22,524 nt of DNA. Origin: a virus. The stretch spans positions 1 to 22,524 of the IMG/VR virus record IMGVR_UViG_3300010354_000728. One strand, written 5' to 3'. Below, piece after piece: positions 1 to 6,700 of the stretch (its first letter is position 1; each line of letters opens with the position of its first letter). A program made the position numbers and the translations under genes. The notes under the pieces were generated by a model. That model made no database searches, was not told where the DNA came from, and saw nothing but the letters and a program-made list of their open reading frames with translations.

Positions 1-171
1 AAAGTATTCAATCGCAAAGAAACGATAGAATGGTCTTTCTCGCTCTGCTGCTTCAATCTCTGCAAGTTGTTTCAGAGCATCACCATTCTCTTCGTAGAGT
101 TTTTCTACTGCTTTAAGTGCTGCTGCTTCACGTTTCGCTGCTTCTTCAAGCATTTCTTCATGCGTCATCAT
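1..171 (-). CDS. hypothetical protein, 3' end cut by the window edge
   Basis: An open frame enters from position 171 and is still open at position 1, so only the first 57 residues are seen. The protein starts MMTHEEMLEEAAKREAAAL and is rich in Ala, Glu, Lys and Arg, with the look of a single long amphipathic helix or short coiled coil up to about residue 45, followed by an aromatic stretch (PFYRFFAIEYF). Two adjacent ATG codons (171 and 168) could both serve. A stop lies just upstream in the same frame, so the start cannot be much earlier. The frame overlaps the end of the upstream gene by 14 bases, the same tight packing as its neighbours. I do not recognise the family. The function is unknown. 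Confidence 0.7.
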   Translation of the reverse strand, partial: MMTHEEMLEEAAKREAAALKAVEKLYEENGDALKQLAEIEAAERERPFYRFFAIEYF

Positions 172-427
172 CAATTACCCAACATTGTACGATAGTAAAA
201 ATAGGAATAGCATTTCCGTTTTCGTCATACTGAGGCAAAGGTTTACCATCTTCACCCAATTGAAAAGGAGCATTTTGCTCCAAATAGTAGATATAATCGC
301 CTACTTCTTTTTCTTCAATTTGCTCTTGAATACCTGCTAACGTAGTATACTTTGGATTAATTGATGGCAAATTATATGGGAGTATTTTATGAATATTTTC
401 CCAATCAGTCTGAGATAGTGTTTTCAT
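158..427 (-). CDS. hypothetical small protein (89 aa)
   Basis: The 89-residue product begins MKTLSQTDWENIHKILPYN and ends in an acidic tail (DDDA). It has no signal peptide, membrane segment or Cys/His cluster. The middle is Glu/Gln-rich and probably helical, followed by a proline- and glycine-containing loop of the type DGKPLPQYDENGN, which looks like two short beta-hairpin turns. The ATG at 427 overlaps the upstream gene by 23 bases. No convincing Shine-Dalgarno sequence is visible before it, so translation may depend on coupling to the upstream gene. The family is not recognised. It belongs to the set of small genes read leftward from the promoter near 1480. Confidence 0.75.
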   Translation of the reverse strand: MKTLSQTDWENIHKILPYNLPSINPKYTTLAGIQEQIEEKEVGDYIYYLEQNAPFQLGEDGKPLPQYDENGNAIPIFTIVQCWVIDDDA

Positions 428-686
428 TTTTTATATCAGGATGAGGTGCGTAAAGTGGTCCTGGATAATTACCAGCAAAAACAGGATTATAAGTTGGTGG
501 ATGATATTTTAAATATTCACGAAACGTCATCTTCATTTCTTTTTGCGTCATTCCACAATGAGCAGCAGCGGCTGGCAACGTCATTGTACAGTTAAACAAT
601 CCTTGATTTGCTTCTCTAACGTTTTCTGGAGTTGTTTTAACAGGCGGTTGATACAACTCCCATTTATTAATTTTTAAAAGGACCAT
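405..686 (-). CDS. hypothetical protein with an HTH-like segment (93 aa)
   Basis: The product has 93 residues and starts MVLLKINKWELYQPPVKTT. Residues about 36-62 (TLPAAAAHCGMTQKEMKMTF and onward) read as two or three helices with an Ala-rich first helix, a Cys-Gly-Met-Thr turn and a Lys/Arg-bearing following helix. This pattern resembles a helix-turn-helix. The remainder, after residue 63, is rich in Pro, Tyr and Gly and probably lacks regular structure. The start overlaps the upstream gene by 20 bases; only a weak purine-rich stretch precedes it. A small DNA-binding or transcription-modifying role would fit an early phage gene, but that is inference. Similar short proteins with this 'AHCGM' segment are, from memory, common hypothetical proteins in marine T4-like phages. 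Confidence 0.78.
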   Translation of the reverse strand: MVLLKINKWELYQPPVKTTPENVREANQGLFNCTMTLPAAAAHCGMTQKEMKMTFREYLKYHPPTYNPVFAGNYPGPLYAPHPDIKNENTISD

Positions 687-873
687 CTTTAGTCATCTCA
701 TCAAGTTTATCAAGAATACCATCAAAAGATTTCATTTGGTCAATGCGACACAAAAGTTCTGAGATGCTATTACAAACTACAGGTCGCTCTTGACGAGCAG
801 CATATGCCAAAGCATTGCGAAGTGCCGCAGATGCTTCATTTAATGATTCGTCTACAGATTGTGATAATGCCAT
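667..873 (-). CDS. hypothetical small protein (68 aa)
   Basis: The 68-residue product begins MALSQSVDESLNEASAALRN. It looks all-helical: two or three amphipathic helices with regularly spaced Leu, Ile and Ala, one pair of Cys residues (34 and 42) too far apart for a CxxC motif, and a short Lys-rich end. The start codon shares one base with the upstream stop (TAATG), and a GGAGG sequence sits at 889-885, 11 bases ahead of the ATG, so translational coupling plus an independent ribosome site are both likely. No family is recognised. It is transcribed with the other small genes of the left cluster. Confidence 0.75.
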   Translation of the reverse strand: MALSQSVDESLNEASAALRNALAYAARQERPVVCNSISELLCRIDQMKSFDGILDKLDEMTKDGPFKN

Positions 874-1058
874 TAGTCAGTTGCCCTCCATTGTGTAAGT
901 TTATTGCGAACGGTTTGAAATTCTTCTACATGCTGAAGAATACGATGTGCTGCTTCTTTCGCAGTTTCTTGATCATCTTCATTCCAACTAGAACATTCAG
1001 TCCAAACATAATAAATTTCATCAATGATGGAATCAATCAGTTTATCATAATGAGTCAT
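873..1058 (-). CDS. hypothetical small protein (61 aa)
   Basis: The 61-residue product begins MTHYDKLIDSIIDEIYYVWT and is acidic in its first half, with aromatic residues (Tyr, Trp) clustered at 16-25, then a helix containing Glu/Gln and basic residues. No membrane helix or metal motif is seen. The ATG overlaps the stop of the 41-residue gene upstream (ATGA). It is preceded by an excellent Shine-Dalgarno sequence, GGAGG at 1070-1066, seven bases before the start, which supports both this start and the reality of the gene. Function unknown. Confidence 0.78.
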   Translation of the reverse strand: MTHYDKLIDSIIDEIYYVWTECSSWNEDDQETAKEAAHRILQHVEEFQTVRNKLTQWRATD

Positions 1059-1180
1059 TTAGTAACCTCCAGAAGGCGCTTGAGCGCCTGTTTGCGAGCT
1101 TTTGCTTGACGCAGTGCCTGAGGTTTCAGGGTGCGCTTCTGTTCTTTTTTAGAGTGATGTTGCCAGTTGGGAACAGTCAT
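1055..1180 (-). CDS. very small basic protein (41 aa)
   Basis: A short frame runs from ATG at 1180 to TGA at 1055 and encodes 41 residues beginning MTVPNWQHHSKKEQKRTLKP and ending in LLEVTK. More than a quarter of the residues are Lys or Arg, with no Asp and only two Glu, and the second half reads as one continuous positively charged helix. Evidence that it is real: an AGGA ribosome site (1186-1183) two bases before the ATG, an ATGA overlap with the following gene, and the fact that it exactly fills what would otherwise be an unusual gap between closely packed genes. A nucleic-acid-binding or host-protein-binding role is suggested by charge only. I cannot name a family. Confidence 0.72.
   Translation of the reverse strand: MTVPNWQHHSKKEQKRTLKPQALRQAKARKQALKRLLEVTK
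1074..1089 (-). other. GC-rich inverted repeat near the end of the 41-aa gene
   Basis: AGGCGC, a four-base loop (UCAA in the RNA) and GCGCCT form a perfect six-pair hairpin on the minus strand. It lies inside the 41-residue gene, immediately before the GGAGG ribosome site of the next gene. There is no T-run after it, so it does not look like an intrinsic terminator. It could slow ribosomes or protect the message, or it could be a by-product of the Ala-Leu-Lys-Arg codons. Confidence 0.4.
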
Positions 1181-1198
1181 TGTCCTGGTGTGTTTACT

Positions 1199-1204
1199 AT
1201 TATA
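1199..1204 (-). promoter_or_regulatory. possible -10 element ahead of the 41-aa gene
   Basis: The minus strand reads CTATATAATAG, containing a perfect TATAAT about 19 bases before the ATG at 1180. No acceptable -35 hexamer is found 16 to 18 bases upstream, so this would be a weak promoter or one needing an activator. It could also be chance in an AT-rich spacer between the 77-aa and 41-aa genes. Confidence 0.28.
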
Positions 1205-1209
1205 TAGAA

Positions 1210-1443
1210 TTATTCAAAAGACGGACAGACAAAATACGAAAGTTCATCACCCGCTTCGGCGGAACCCCACTCATAAAACTCTTGACAGAGTGCCATGATG
1301 TCACCATCACGACCACCTTTCTTGTCAAGAATCTCAAAGCGATTCTCCACATATTCAAGGATATTCTCAACAACGGTTACAACGTCATCCGAGTCAATCA
1401 TCGGAATTACGCCGTCGTCACCGTAATCAATAATGCCTTTCAT
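1210..1443 (-). CDS. hypothetical acidic protein (77 aa)
   Basis: The 77-residue product starts MKGIIDYGDDGVIPMIDSDD and is strongly acidic (many Asp and Glu in the first 35 residues and again near the end). A central helix, VENILEYVENRFEILDKK, is followed by a Gly/Asp turn and an aromatic C-terminal third. It is the first gene after a sigma70-type promoter, and an AGGAG ribosome site at 1451-1447 lies three bases before the ATG. Being promoter-proximal and acidic, it could be an early host-takeover protein (many phage proteins that bind host enzymes are small and acidic), but this is inference. No family is recognised. Confidence 0.78.
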   Translation of the reverse strand: MKGIIDYGDDGVIPMIDSDDVVTVVENILEYVENRFEILDKKGGRDGDIMALCQEFYEWGSAEAGDELSYFVCPSFE

Positions 1444-1466
1444 GGTCTCCTGTCCAGTGCTCCGCT

Positions 1467-1496
1467 ACTGTAGCACAGGTGTCAAGGGTCTGTCAA
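1467..1496 (-). promoter_or_regulatory. sigma70-type promoter for the left small-gene cluster
   Basis: On the minus strand a perfect TTGACA (1496-1491) is followed after 18 bases by TACAGT (1472-1467, four of six matches to TATAAT). Transcription would start near 1460, giving a leader of about 16 bases before the ATG at 1443. The TGA inside this TTGACA is the stop codon of the upstream gene. A second TTGACA lies at 1485-1480, 11 bases downstream of the first, with no good -10 at the right distance. It may be a duplicated -35 or an operator. This is the best promoter visible in the window and suggests host-polymerase transcription of the small genes. Confidence 0.6.
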
Positions 1497-2383
1497 GCCT
1501 CCTGACAAAGTATATTTTTTTCTTGTAATATCTTATCATCCCACACCATTTCATAAATGAAAGTAGATTGCTCACTATTTTTTATGTACTTTTTTAACTC
1601 ATCATTAATAATTAATTCTTCTGAAATTTCTTTCATTTTATCCATACCCAAAACCACAGACCATTTATATTGCTCTGGACCTATAAAATAAAACCCAACT
1701 TTGATAATTGGAGTGAAACATTCAGAATTTATAATTGTTTGTATTTTTTCTTTGTCTTCATAATCAATATTTAATTCACAAAAATTTTTCTTAGAAATAA
1801 AAAAATCAAATTTTTTGGGCGTATGATCTGGATTTACTGTAACCGATGCCATTCCTATATCATATGATTTGATATCTTCAATTTTTTCTGGACAAGACTC
1901 TAAAAATTTTGGCATATAATTAATAAATTTTTCAAGTTCATTATTATCAAACGTATGAAGAGAAACGTAATTTAAATTATATTCTGAATGTAAAATATAC
2001 TTCATATCGGACGTAAAAGTTGTTCCAAAAGTATTAGAAGCTTCAAAAAAATAAGTATTTTCTAAACTACGATAAGATTGTAAAAATTGTGTTAAATGTT
2101 GAATATTTGTTCGGTCATTTTCATCAAAAACTACTCCAGCGTCAGAGTAAGGATTATATTTTGATGTTTTTTTAATTTCAAAACTATCACTGTCGTAACA
2201 GGTTTCATTTATTAACGCAGTGAAATATTTTTTGGATTTTGCTTTGGCATTTAAAAGTATTGGAAAAATATCTTCAAATGCTTCATACAATTGATCAATT
2301 TTTTCAAAAGATATAGAAACATTTCTTTTTTCCAATTCAGAAAGTATTTGATTAATATCAAAGGCAGAATAATCAGAAATCAT
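1493..2383 (-). CDS. hypothetical protein of the AT-rich operon (296 aa)
   Basis: I chose the ATG at 2383 (MISDYSAFDINQILSELEKR), which lies two bases after the stop of the preceding gene, rather than a TTG at 2425 that would overlap that gene by 40 bases. The 296-residue product begins with helical segments (about 8-50), then has a mixed alpha/beta body rich in Phe, Tyr, Asn, Lys and Ile. Scattered Cys residues form no motif. No signal peptide, transmembrane segment or known catalytic motif is seen. The base composition is extremely AT-rich (one 60-base line counted has 10 G or C). Its position as the last gene of a coupled operon directly after tail-fibre genes suggests a role in adhesin assembly or modification, which is inference only. 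Confidence 0.75.
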   Translation of the reverse strand: MISDYSAFDINQILSELEKRNVSISFEKIDQLYEAFEDIFPILLNAKAKSKKYFTALINETCYDSDSFEIKKTSKYNPYSDAGVVFDENDRTNIQHLTQFLQSYRSLENTYFFEASNTFGTTFTSDMKYILHSEYNLNYVSLHTFDNNELEKFINYMPKFLESCPEKIEDIKSYDIGMASVTVNPDHTPKKFDFFISKKNFCELNIDYEDKEKIQTIINSECFTPIIKVGFYFIGPEQYKWSVVLGMDKMKEISEELIINDELKKYIKNSEQSTFIYEMVWDDKILQEKNILCQEA

Positions 2384-2385
2384 AT

Positions 2386-2748
2386 TTAATATCCAATAAC
2401 ACAGCGTCCCATTTCGTCCACACAATCTACACTAACGTAGTAGTCTTCATCAACATCTTCATAATCGGGATCATTAATTAATGTCAAAGGGGGAAACCAA
2501 TTAGATGCGTTTATTTGTGCGTCATTTTTTGTAGTAAAATAACAATATATATCTCCATAACTAATCAATTCGTCAAGAATTTCGTGTGGTACTTTATCCT
2601 CATAAAATTGCCAGATTTTTTTAACTTTTTCGGGATCTTGGCATTTCAATGGACCTTCGGCTTGTATTCTCATAACGATTTTTCCAGAATACTTTGCCAA
2701 GTCCTTAATAAATTCTACGGTTGGTTTAATATCTCCTTGATAAATCAT
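2386..2748 (-). CDS. hypothetical protein of the AT-rich operon (120 aa)
   Basis: The product has 120 residues, MIYQGDIKPTVEFIKDLAKY at the start, and an acidic Asp/Glu-rich segment around residues 92-103 (DPDYEDVDEDYY) followed by a short beta-like end (VSVDCVDEMGRCV). The ATG overlaps the stop of the gene before it (ATGA), and GGAGG at 2763-2759 precedes it by 10 bases, so the start is well supported and translation is coupled. Two Cys near the C-terminus (about 109 and 116) could pair, but the cytosol of an infected cell makes that unlikely. No family is recognised. It sits between the chaperone-like 339-aa gene and the 296-aa gene and shares their low GC content. Confidence 0.75.
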   Translation of the reverse strand: MIYQGDIKPTVEFIKDLAKYSGKIVMRIQAEGPLKCQDPEKVKKIWQFYEDKVPHEILDELISYGDIYCYFTTKNDAQINASNWFPPLTLINDPDYEDVDEDYYVSVDCVDEMGRCVIGY

Positions 2749-3764
2749 TTCGAATCACCCTCCGCAGATTTGTTCAATTCTTCTAAAATATCTATCACTT
2801 CTTGTGATATGCTGCTACCAGACATATTACGATAATGCGAAATAAGTGACGACACTGTTAGATCGGTTCCAATTCTTTTTAGTTGTTCATCAATTTTTTC
2901 AGAAAACTCAGAGAAATTTGCTAGGAAATCTTCATCAGTTGGTGCTTCAGAATAAAAATTATTTAAATTCATATCCAATAGTGGTAATTTCAATCGAGAT
3001 AGTGCCATAACAATATGTTGTTTTATTAAGTATTCACAATATCTATTAATAATATTATTCATTTTATCTTCAAAATTATCATCATTCTTAATAGTCTCAA
3101 TATAATTATAAACTGAATTGTCAATTTGTCCCATTTCTTTCATTATATTGTATGTAAATTGATTTTTTTCTTCTGGTGAAACGGGCAACAATACTTTATG
3201 AATTTCTCCATTTTCCCAAGCTTCTTGTTTTGTTATGTCTCTCCATTCTTGGCGATACTTAGACCATTCTATTTTTTTCTCTTCGGAAATAGGATAATCA
3301 CCAATAAAAAGATAATCGGTTTTGCTCAAAACATTTTCTCTCGTGTTCAAAACAAAATTTTGAATAATAGAATAATTTTGTATTTCGCCTAAAATTTGTT
3401 GTTGAATATCTTTTTGTCTTTCTATTTGAATAGATTCAAAATATTCTATTAAAATTTTAGTAAATTCATTTACCTTTTCTTCATCAGTCGCATCAAATAC
3501 ATATGGCACTTTTTCAAAAATTTTGGTAGCATAATTATATACGGTTTTTTCTCTTTCGCAATAGTAATTACCATCAGAAAAAGAAGTAAATAATATTAAT
3601 TTGTCATTTTCACTGTGCCAAAATTCTGGCAGCAAAGAAATAAATTCCGATATTTGATCAGTGTTCATTTCTAGTGGATGTCCTTTGTAAGTAAATATGA
3701 ATTTATTTACTACGTCTGGATGGTCCGCGTGGGGATTTAAGTATACCGTTAATACTTTGTTCAT
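2745..3764 (-). CDS. protein with a tail-fibre assembly-chaperone-like segment (339 aa)
   Basis: The 339-residue product begins MNKVLTVYLNPHADHPDVVN. Residues about 141-181 (TRENVLSKTDYLFIGDYPIS, then EWSKYRQEWRDITKQ) closely resemble the Arg-x-x-L-x-x-x-D / Pro-(I/L)-x-x-E / W-x-x-YRQ-x-(L/W)-RD pattern of phage tail-fibre or tail assembly chaperones (the Caudo_TAP/TAC type). In those families this segment ends a short protein downstream of the fibre gene and helps it fold or attach. Here it is embedded in a longer protein with about 140 extra residues before it and a helical, acidic 160-residue part after it. The ATG at 3764 follows the adhesin gene by 19 bases; only a weak GA-rich site precedes it. 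The gene order (fibre, then chaperone) supports the assignment. The pattern match is from memory of the family. Confidence 0.62.
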   Translation of the reverse strand: MNKVLTVYLNPHADHPDVVNKFIFTYKGHPLEMNTDQISEFISLLPEFWHSENDKLILFTSFSDGNYYCEREKTVYNYATKIFEKVPYVFDATDEEKVNEFTKILIEYFESIQIERQKDIQQQILGEIQNYSIIQNFVLNTRENVLSKTDYLFIGDYPISEEKKIEWSKYRQEWRDITKQEAWENGEIHKVLLPVSPEEKNQFTYNIMKEMGQIDNSVYNYIETIKNDDNFEDKMNNIINRYCEYLIKQHIVMALSRLKLPLLDMNLNNFYSEAPTDEDFLANFSEFSEKIDEQLKRIGTDLTVSSLISHYRNMSGSSISQEVIDILEELNKSAEGDSK

Positions 3765-3780
3765 TGTTTTATCTTTTTTT

Positions 3781-3788
3781 TATTTAGA
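3781..3788 (-). promoter_or_regulatory. T4-late-promoter-like element before the 339-aa gene
   Basis: The minus strand reads TCTAAATA, seven of eight matches to the T4 late promoter core TATAAATA. It overlaps the stop codon of the 1845-aa adhesin gene and lies 17 bases before the ATG at 3764, leaving room for a leader of roughly 8-10 bases. It could give the AT-rich helper operon its own late transcript. The short motif can arise by chance in DNA this AT-rich. Confidence 0.38.
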
Positions 3789-6700
3789 AAGCTTTGATGA
3801 GATATTTTAATCTAAAATATGGCTGTTGTAAAGGAATTGCCTCATTATTCCTCATATAAAAATCAAGAGCATTATCAAAATTAGTTCTTGATCTAGAACT
3901 CATTGTCGCAGTTCCAGATGGTAATGTTATACCTAAAGTTTCACTTGTAGAAGTGGGTTCAATATGATGATTTATTGTCTCTGATAAAAATTGATTAGCA
4001 GATCCCCTAAGTACTCCCCAGTTTCCATTGTGATCTGGACTACTGACACCACCAGTAGTTGGTGACGGTGCTGTTGGTGTGCTAGATGCAATAGTGATAG
4101 AAGCTGTTCCAGCTACTCCAGAATTACTAGAACCACCAGCTGCTCCGCCAGCATATCCAGAAGTTATAATAGGAGCAGAAGAAAAGAAAGCAGAATTGTA
4201 AGCACTAGTACCACCTGAACCAGCTGGAGCATTTACGTCACCCGAAGCTTGTGGACCGCCAGCACCGCCACGGTAACCACCGCCACCGCCACCGCCGCCG
4301 CCGCCATCACCAGATCTATCTCCACCTTGCCTTCCAGATCCTGGACTACCTCCACCAGATCCATCATATGGTTTAAAAGTTAAAGTAGATTGATTTGTAT
4401 AAAATTCAGAAGAATTTATAGTGCTAGAAGCAAAACTTGTTGGAGCAGCGCCACCATTGAATCTTGGATTTGTAACTCCTCCATGGTGACCACTTCCACC
4501 ACCACCGCCGCCACCGCCTGCCATAACTAAAATTGTTCCTCTTTGAATTCCACTTGGATTGGGTCCACTACCAATCGTTTCGCAAATAATAAACGCAGTA
4601 CCACCACCGCCGCCGCCAGACCCAGAACATCCACTAGGACCAGAATTTCCTCCTCTACCTCCACCCAATCCAGTCATTTGAGATCCGCCACCAGATCCAC
4701 CAGCACCATTCGAAGCACACCCAATACCCCCGCCACCAGCGAAAGGAACTACAACGCGCATATTACTTCCGCCAGGTATATTTGTACATGTTCCAGTTAT
4801 TCTAACACCAGCGCCGCCAGATGATCCAGGGTTTCCAGCATCATTTCCACCTCCACCACCAGAACCAGAGTAAATGGAAAAATTAAAACTAGTTTGATCA
4901 GCAGGTACGGTAAAATCATAAACCCCAGGAGAAGAATAAGTAAAAACTCCACCAGAAGAAGGAGGAACAACATCAGCACCAGTTCCTTCCCCCAAAGAAG
5001 CATCGTTTGGATTGAAAGATAAAGCATGACTATGCGTTCTGCCAGGATTTCTTGTATTTGTTATAATTCCTTCGGGTCCATCACTAATGTTTCCAGAGGC
5101 AGAATCCGATCTGGTGGCCCCACAACTACCAGATCCACCATATACAGCACTATCAGCAACATATATAATCGCATTAATTCTGTGGGCGTGTGCGGGAGGA
5201 CCACTCAATGCTACTTGTCCTATGCCACTGGAATCTGATATTTGATATGATGTAGATCCCGTAAATTGTGTTTCTGCTTCGATTGTACAATTTTCCCAAC
5301 CATCAGTTCTGTGTGTTCCAACAGTAAATAAGAATGGCGATACAGTTGGAGCAGTGCCATCTGGTTGACCACTTATATTTGGATTTCCTGGTGGCAACTG
5401 ATCATATTTTTCAAAGTTATATTCTCCACCCATAGATCCAGCGAGATTTATTTGTCCACCCGAAGTCCCATCTGGAGCATACAGAGGGACAACAGACGGC
5501 GATGATCTGTTATTATCAATATTTCCAGTACCAAGTAAATACTTTCCATAAGGACAAGGCAATCTAAAAACATCAGTGCTTTGATAATTTGGATATTGTC
5601 TTGTTGCTGGAATATTTCCACCATAAGTATTTCCCAAAATTCTTGCTAAATCTGGAAAATCTTGTGCTTTCAGTAATTGTCCTCGCATTTCAATATATCC
5701 AGGAAATCTATCATTTGACCCATATGGTCTAGTGGAAGCTGATACGCCCTGAACAGGGGCGCCAGATGATAATTGACCAGTCAAAGCAATTTTCCATCTA
5801 TCAGCATCATCGGTAGTAGCAGATGGATCTTCAAGGTATCCCGCTGGTTTTGGTACACATATAACAGTTCCGATCGCTGCTCCAACTTTTTGTCTTTGGT
5901 CGTTGTAAGATTGAACAGGCAAGGCAGATGAAATTACTGAAACAGTTATTTCTGCGGTGCTGAAAGGAGAACCAGCTGGACTAATAGGCAAAGTAAGTGG
6001 AATGCTTCTATAATATTTAACTAATGTAACCTGATTAAAAGTAATATTACATCTAAATTTAGAATTTGATAAACTAAGTGGTATATTAAACAAAGATAGT
6101 ATTGGTGTTGTAACACCATCAATATTAATATTGTATAAAGATGAATTAACTCCATTTGCTAAATTAAACCACGAAGCTCCACTAGTAGTGCTTGCTTGCC
6201 ACTGATACGTTGGGAGATCCGTTCCAGTGTAAATTGGTGCTATGTCTAAGATTAATGTTGAATTTGCCGTTATGGTTTTATTGGCAGCATCCGCAAAATA
6301 GTTAAATATTCTGTTAACTGTAACTGTACATTCATTTGAATAATAAGTATTTGGATTTCCTACTGCTGTTAAACGACAGCGATAAACATCACCATTATTA
6401 GTTGTTCTTGAAGGTGCTTGTATCCTGTAATTATTAGTATTAATAGTTGTTTGACCAAATCCAACAGGAGCAAGAGAAAATGTAGAAGATCCTACGGGTT
6501 TTAATTCCCATTGATATTGTATCGCTCCAGGAACGGTATTACTTGCCACCAACGAGAGTTCTGCGCCAGCAAAATCTTCCTCTACTGTGATAGAAGTAGG
6601 AATATTTGTTGTAATATTAATGGCAACAGGAAAAACTTGTAGTCTAGCAACATTACTGAAAGAAATAATAGATCCAGCACTTATCACTTGGCATCTATAG

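Noticed and set aside
804-1109. 101-codon plus-strand open frame
   Set aside because: It covers several minus-strand genes that have proper ribosome sites and coupled starts; its product is a random-looking Cys/Phe-rich sequence.
1457-1476. Inverted repeat GTGCT/AGCAC as a terminator of the AT-rich operon
   Set aside because: The stem is only five pairs with a ten-base loop, there is no T-run, and it overlaps the promoter -10 and leader.
2384-2425. TTG start for the 296-aa protein, 14 codons earlier
   Set aside because: It overlaps the 120-aa gene by 40 bases, and an ATG two bases after that gene's stop fits the packing of the region.
1493-3764. Possible homology among the three operon proteins (each has an x-F-I-x-x-L/M-x-x-F/Y stretch)
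   Set aside because: Only a short hydrophobic pattern is shared; the flanking sequence does not align by eye.
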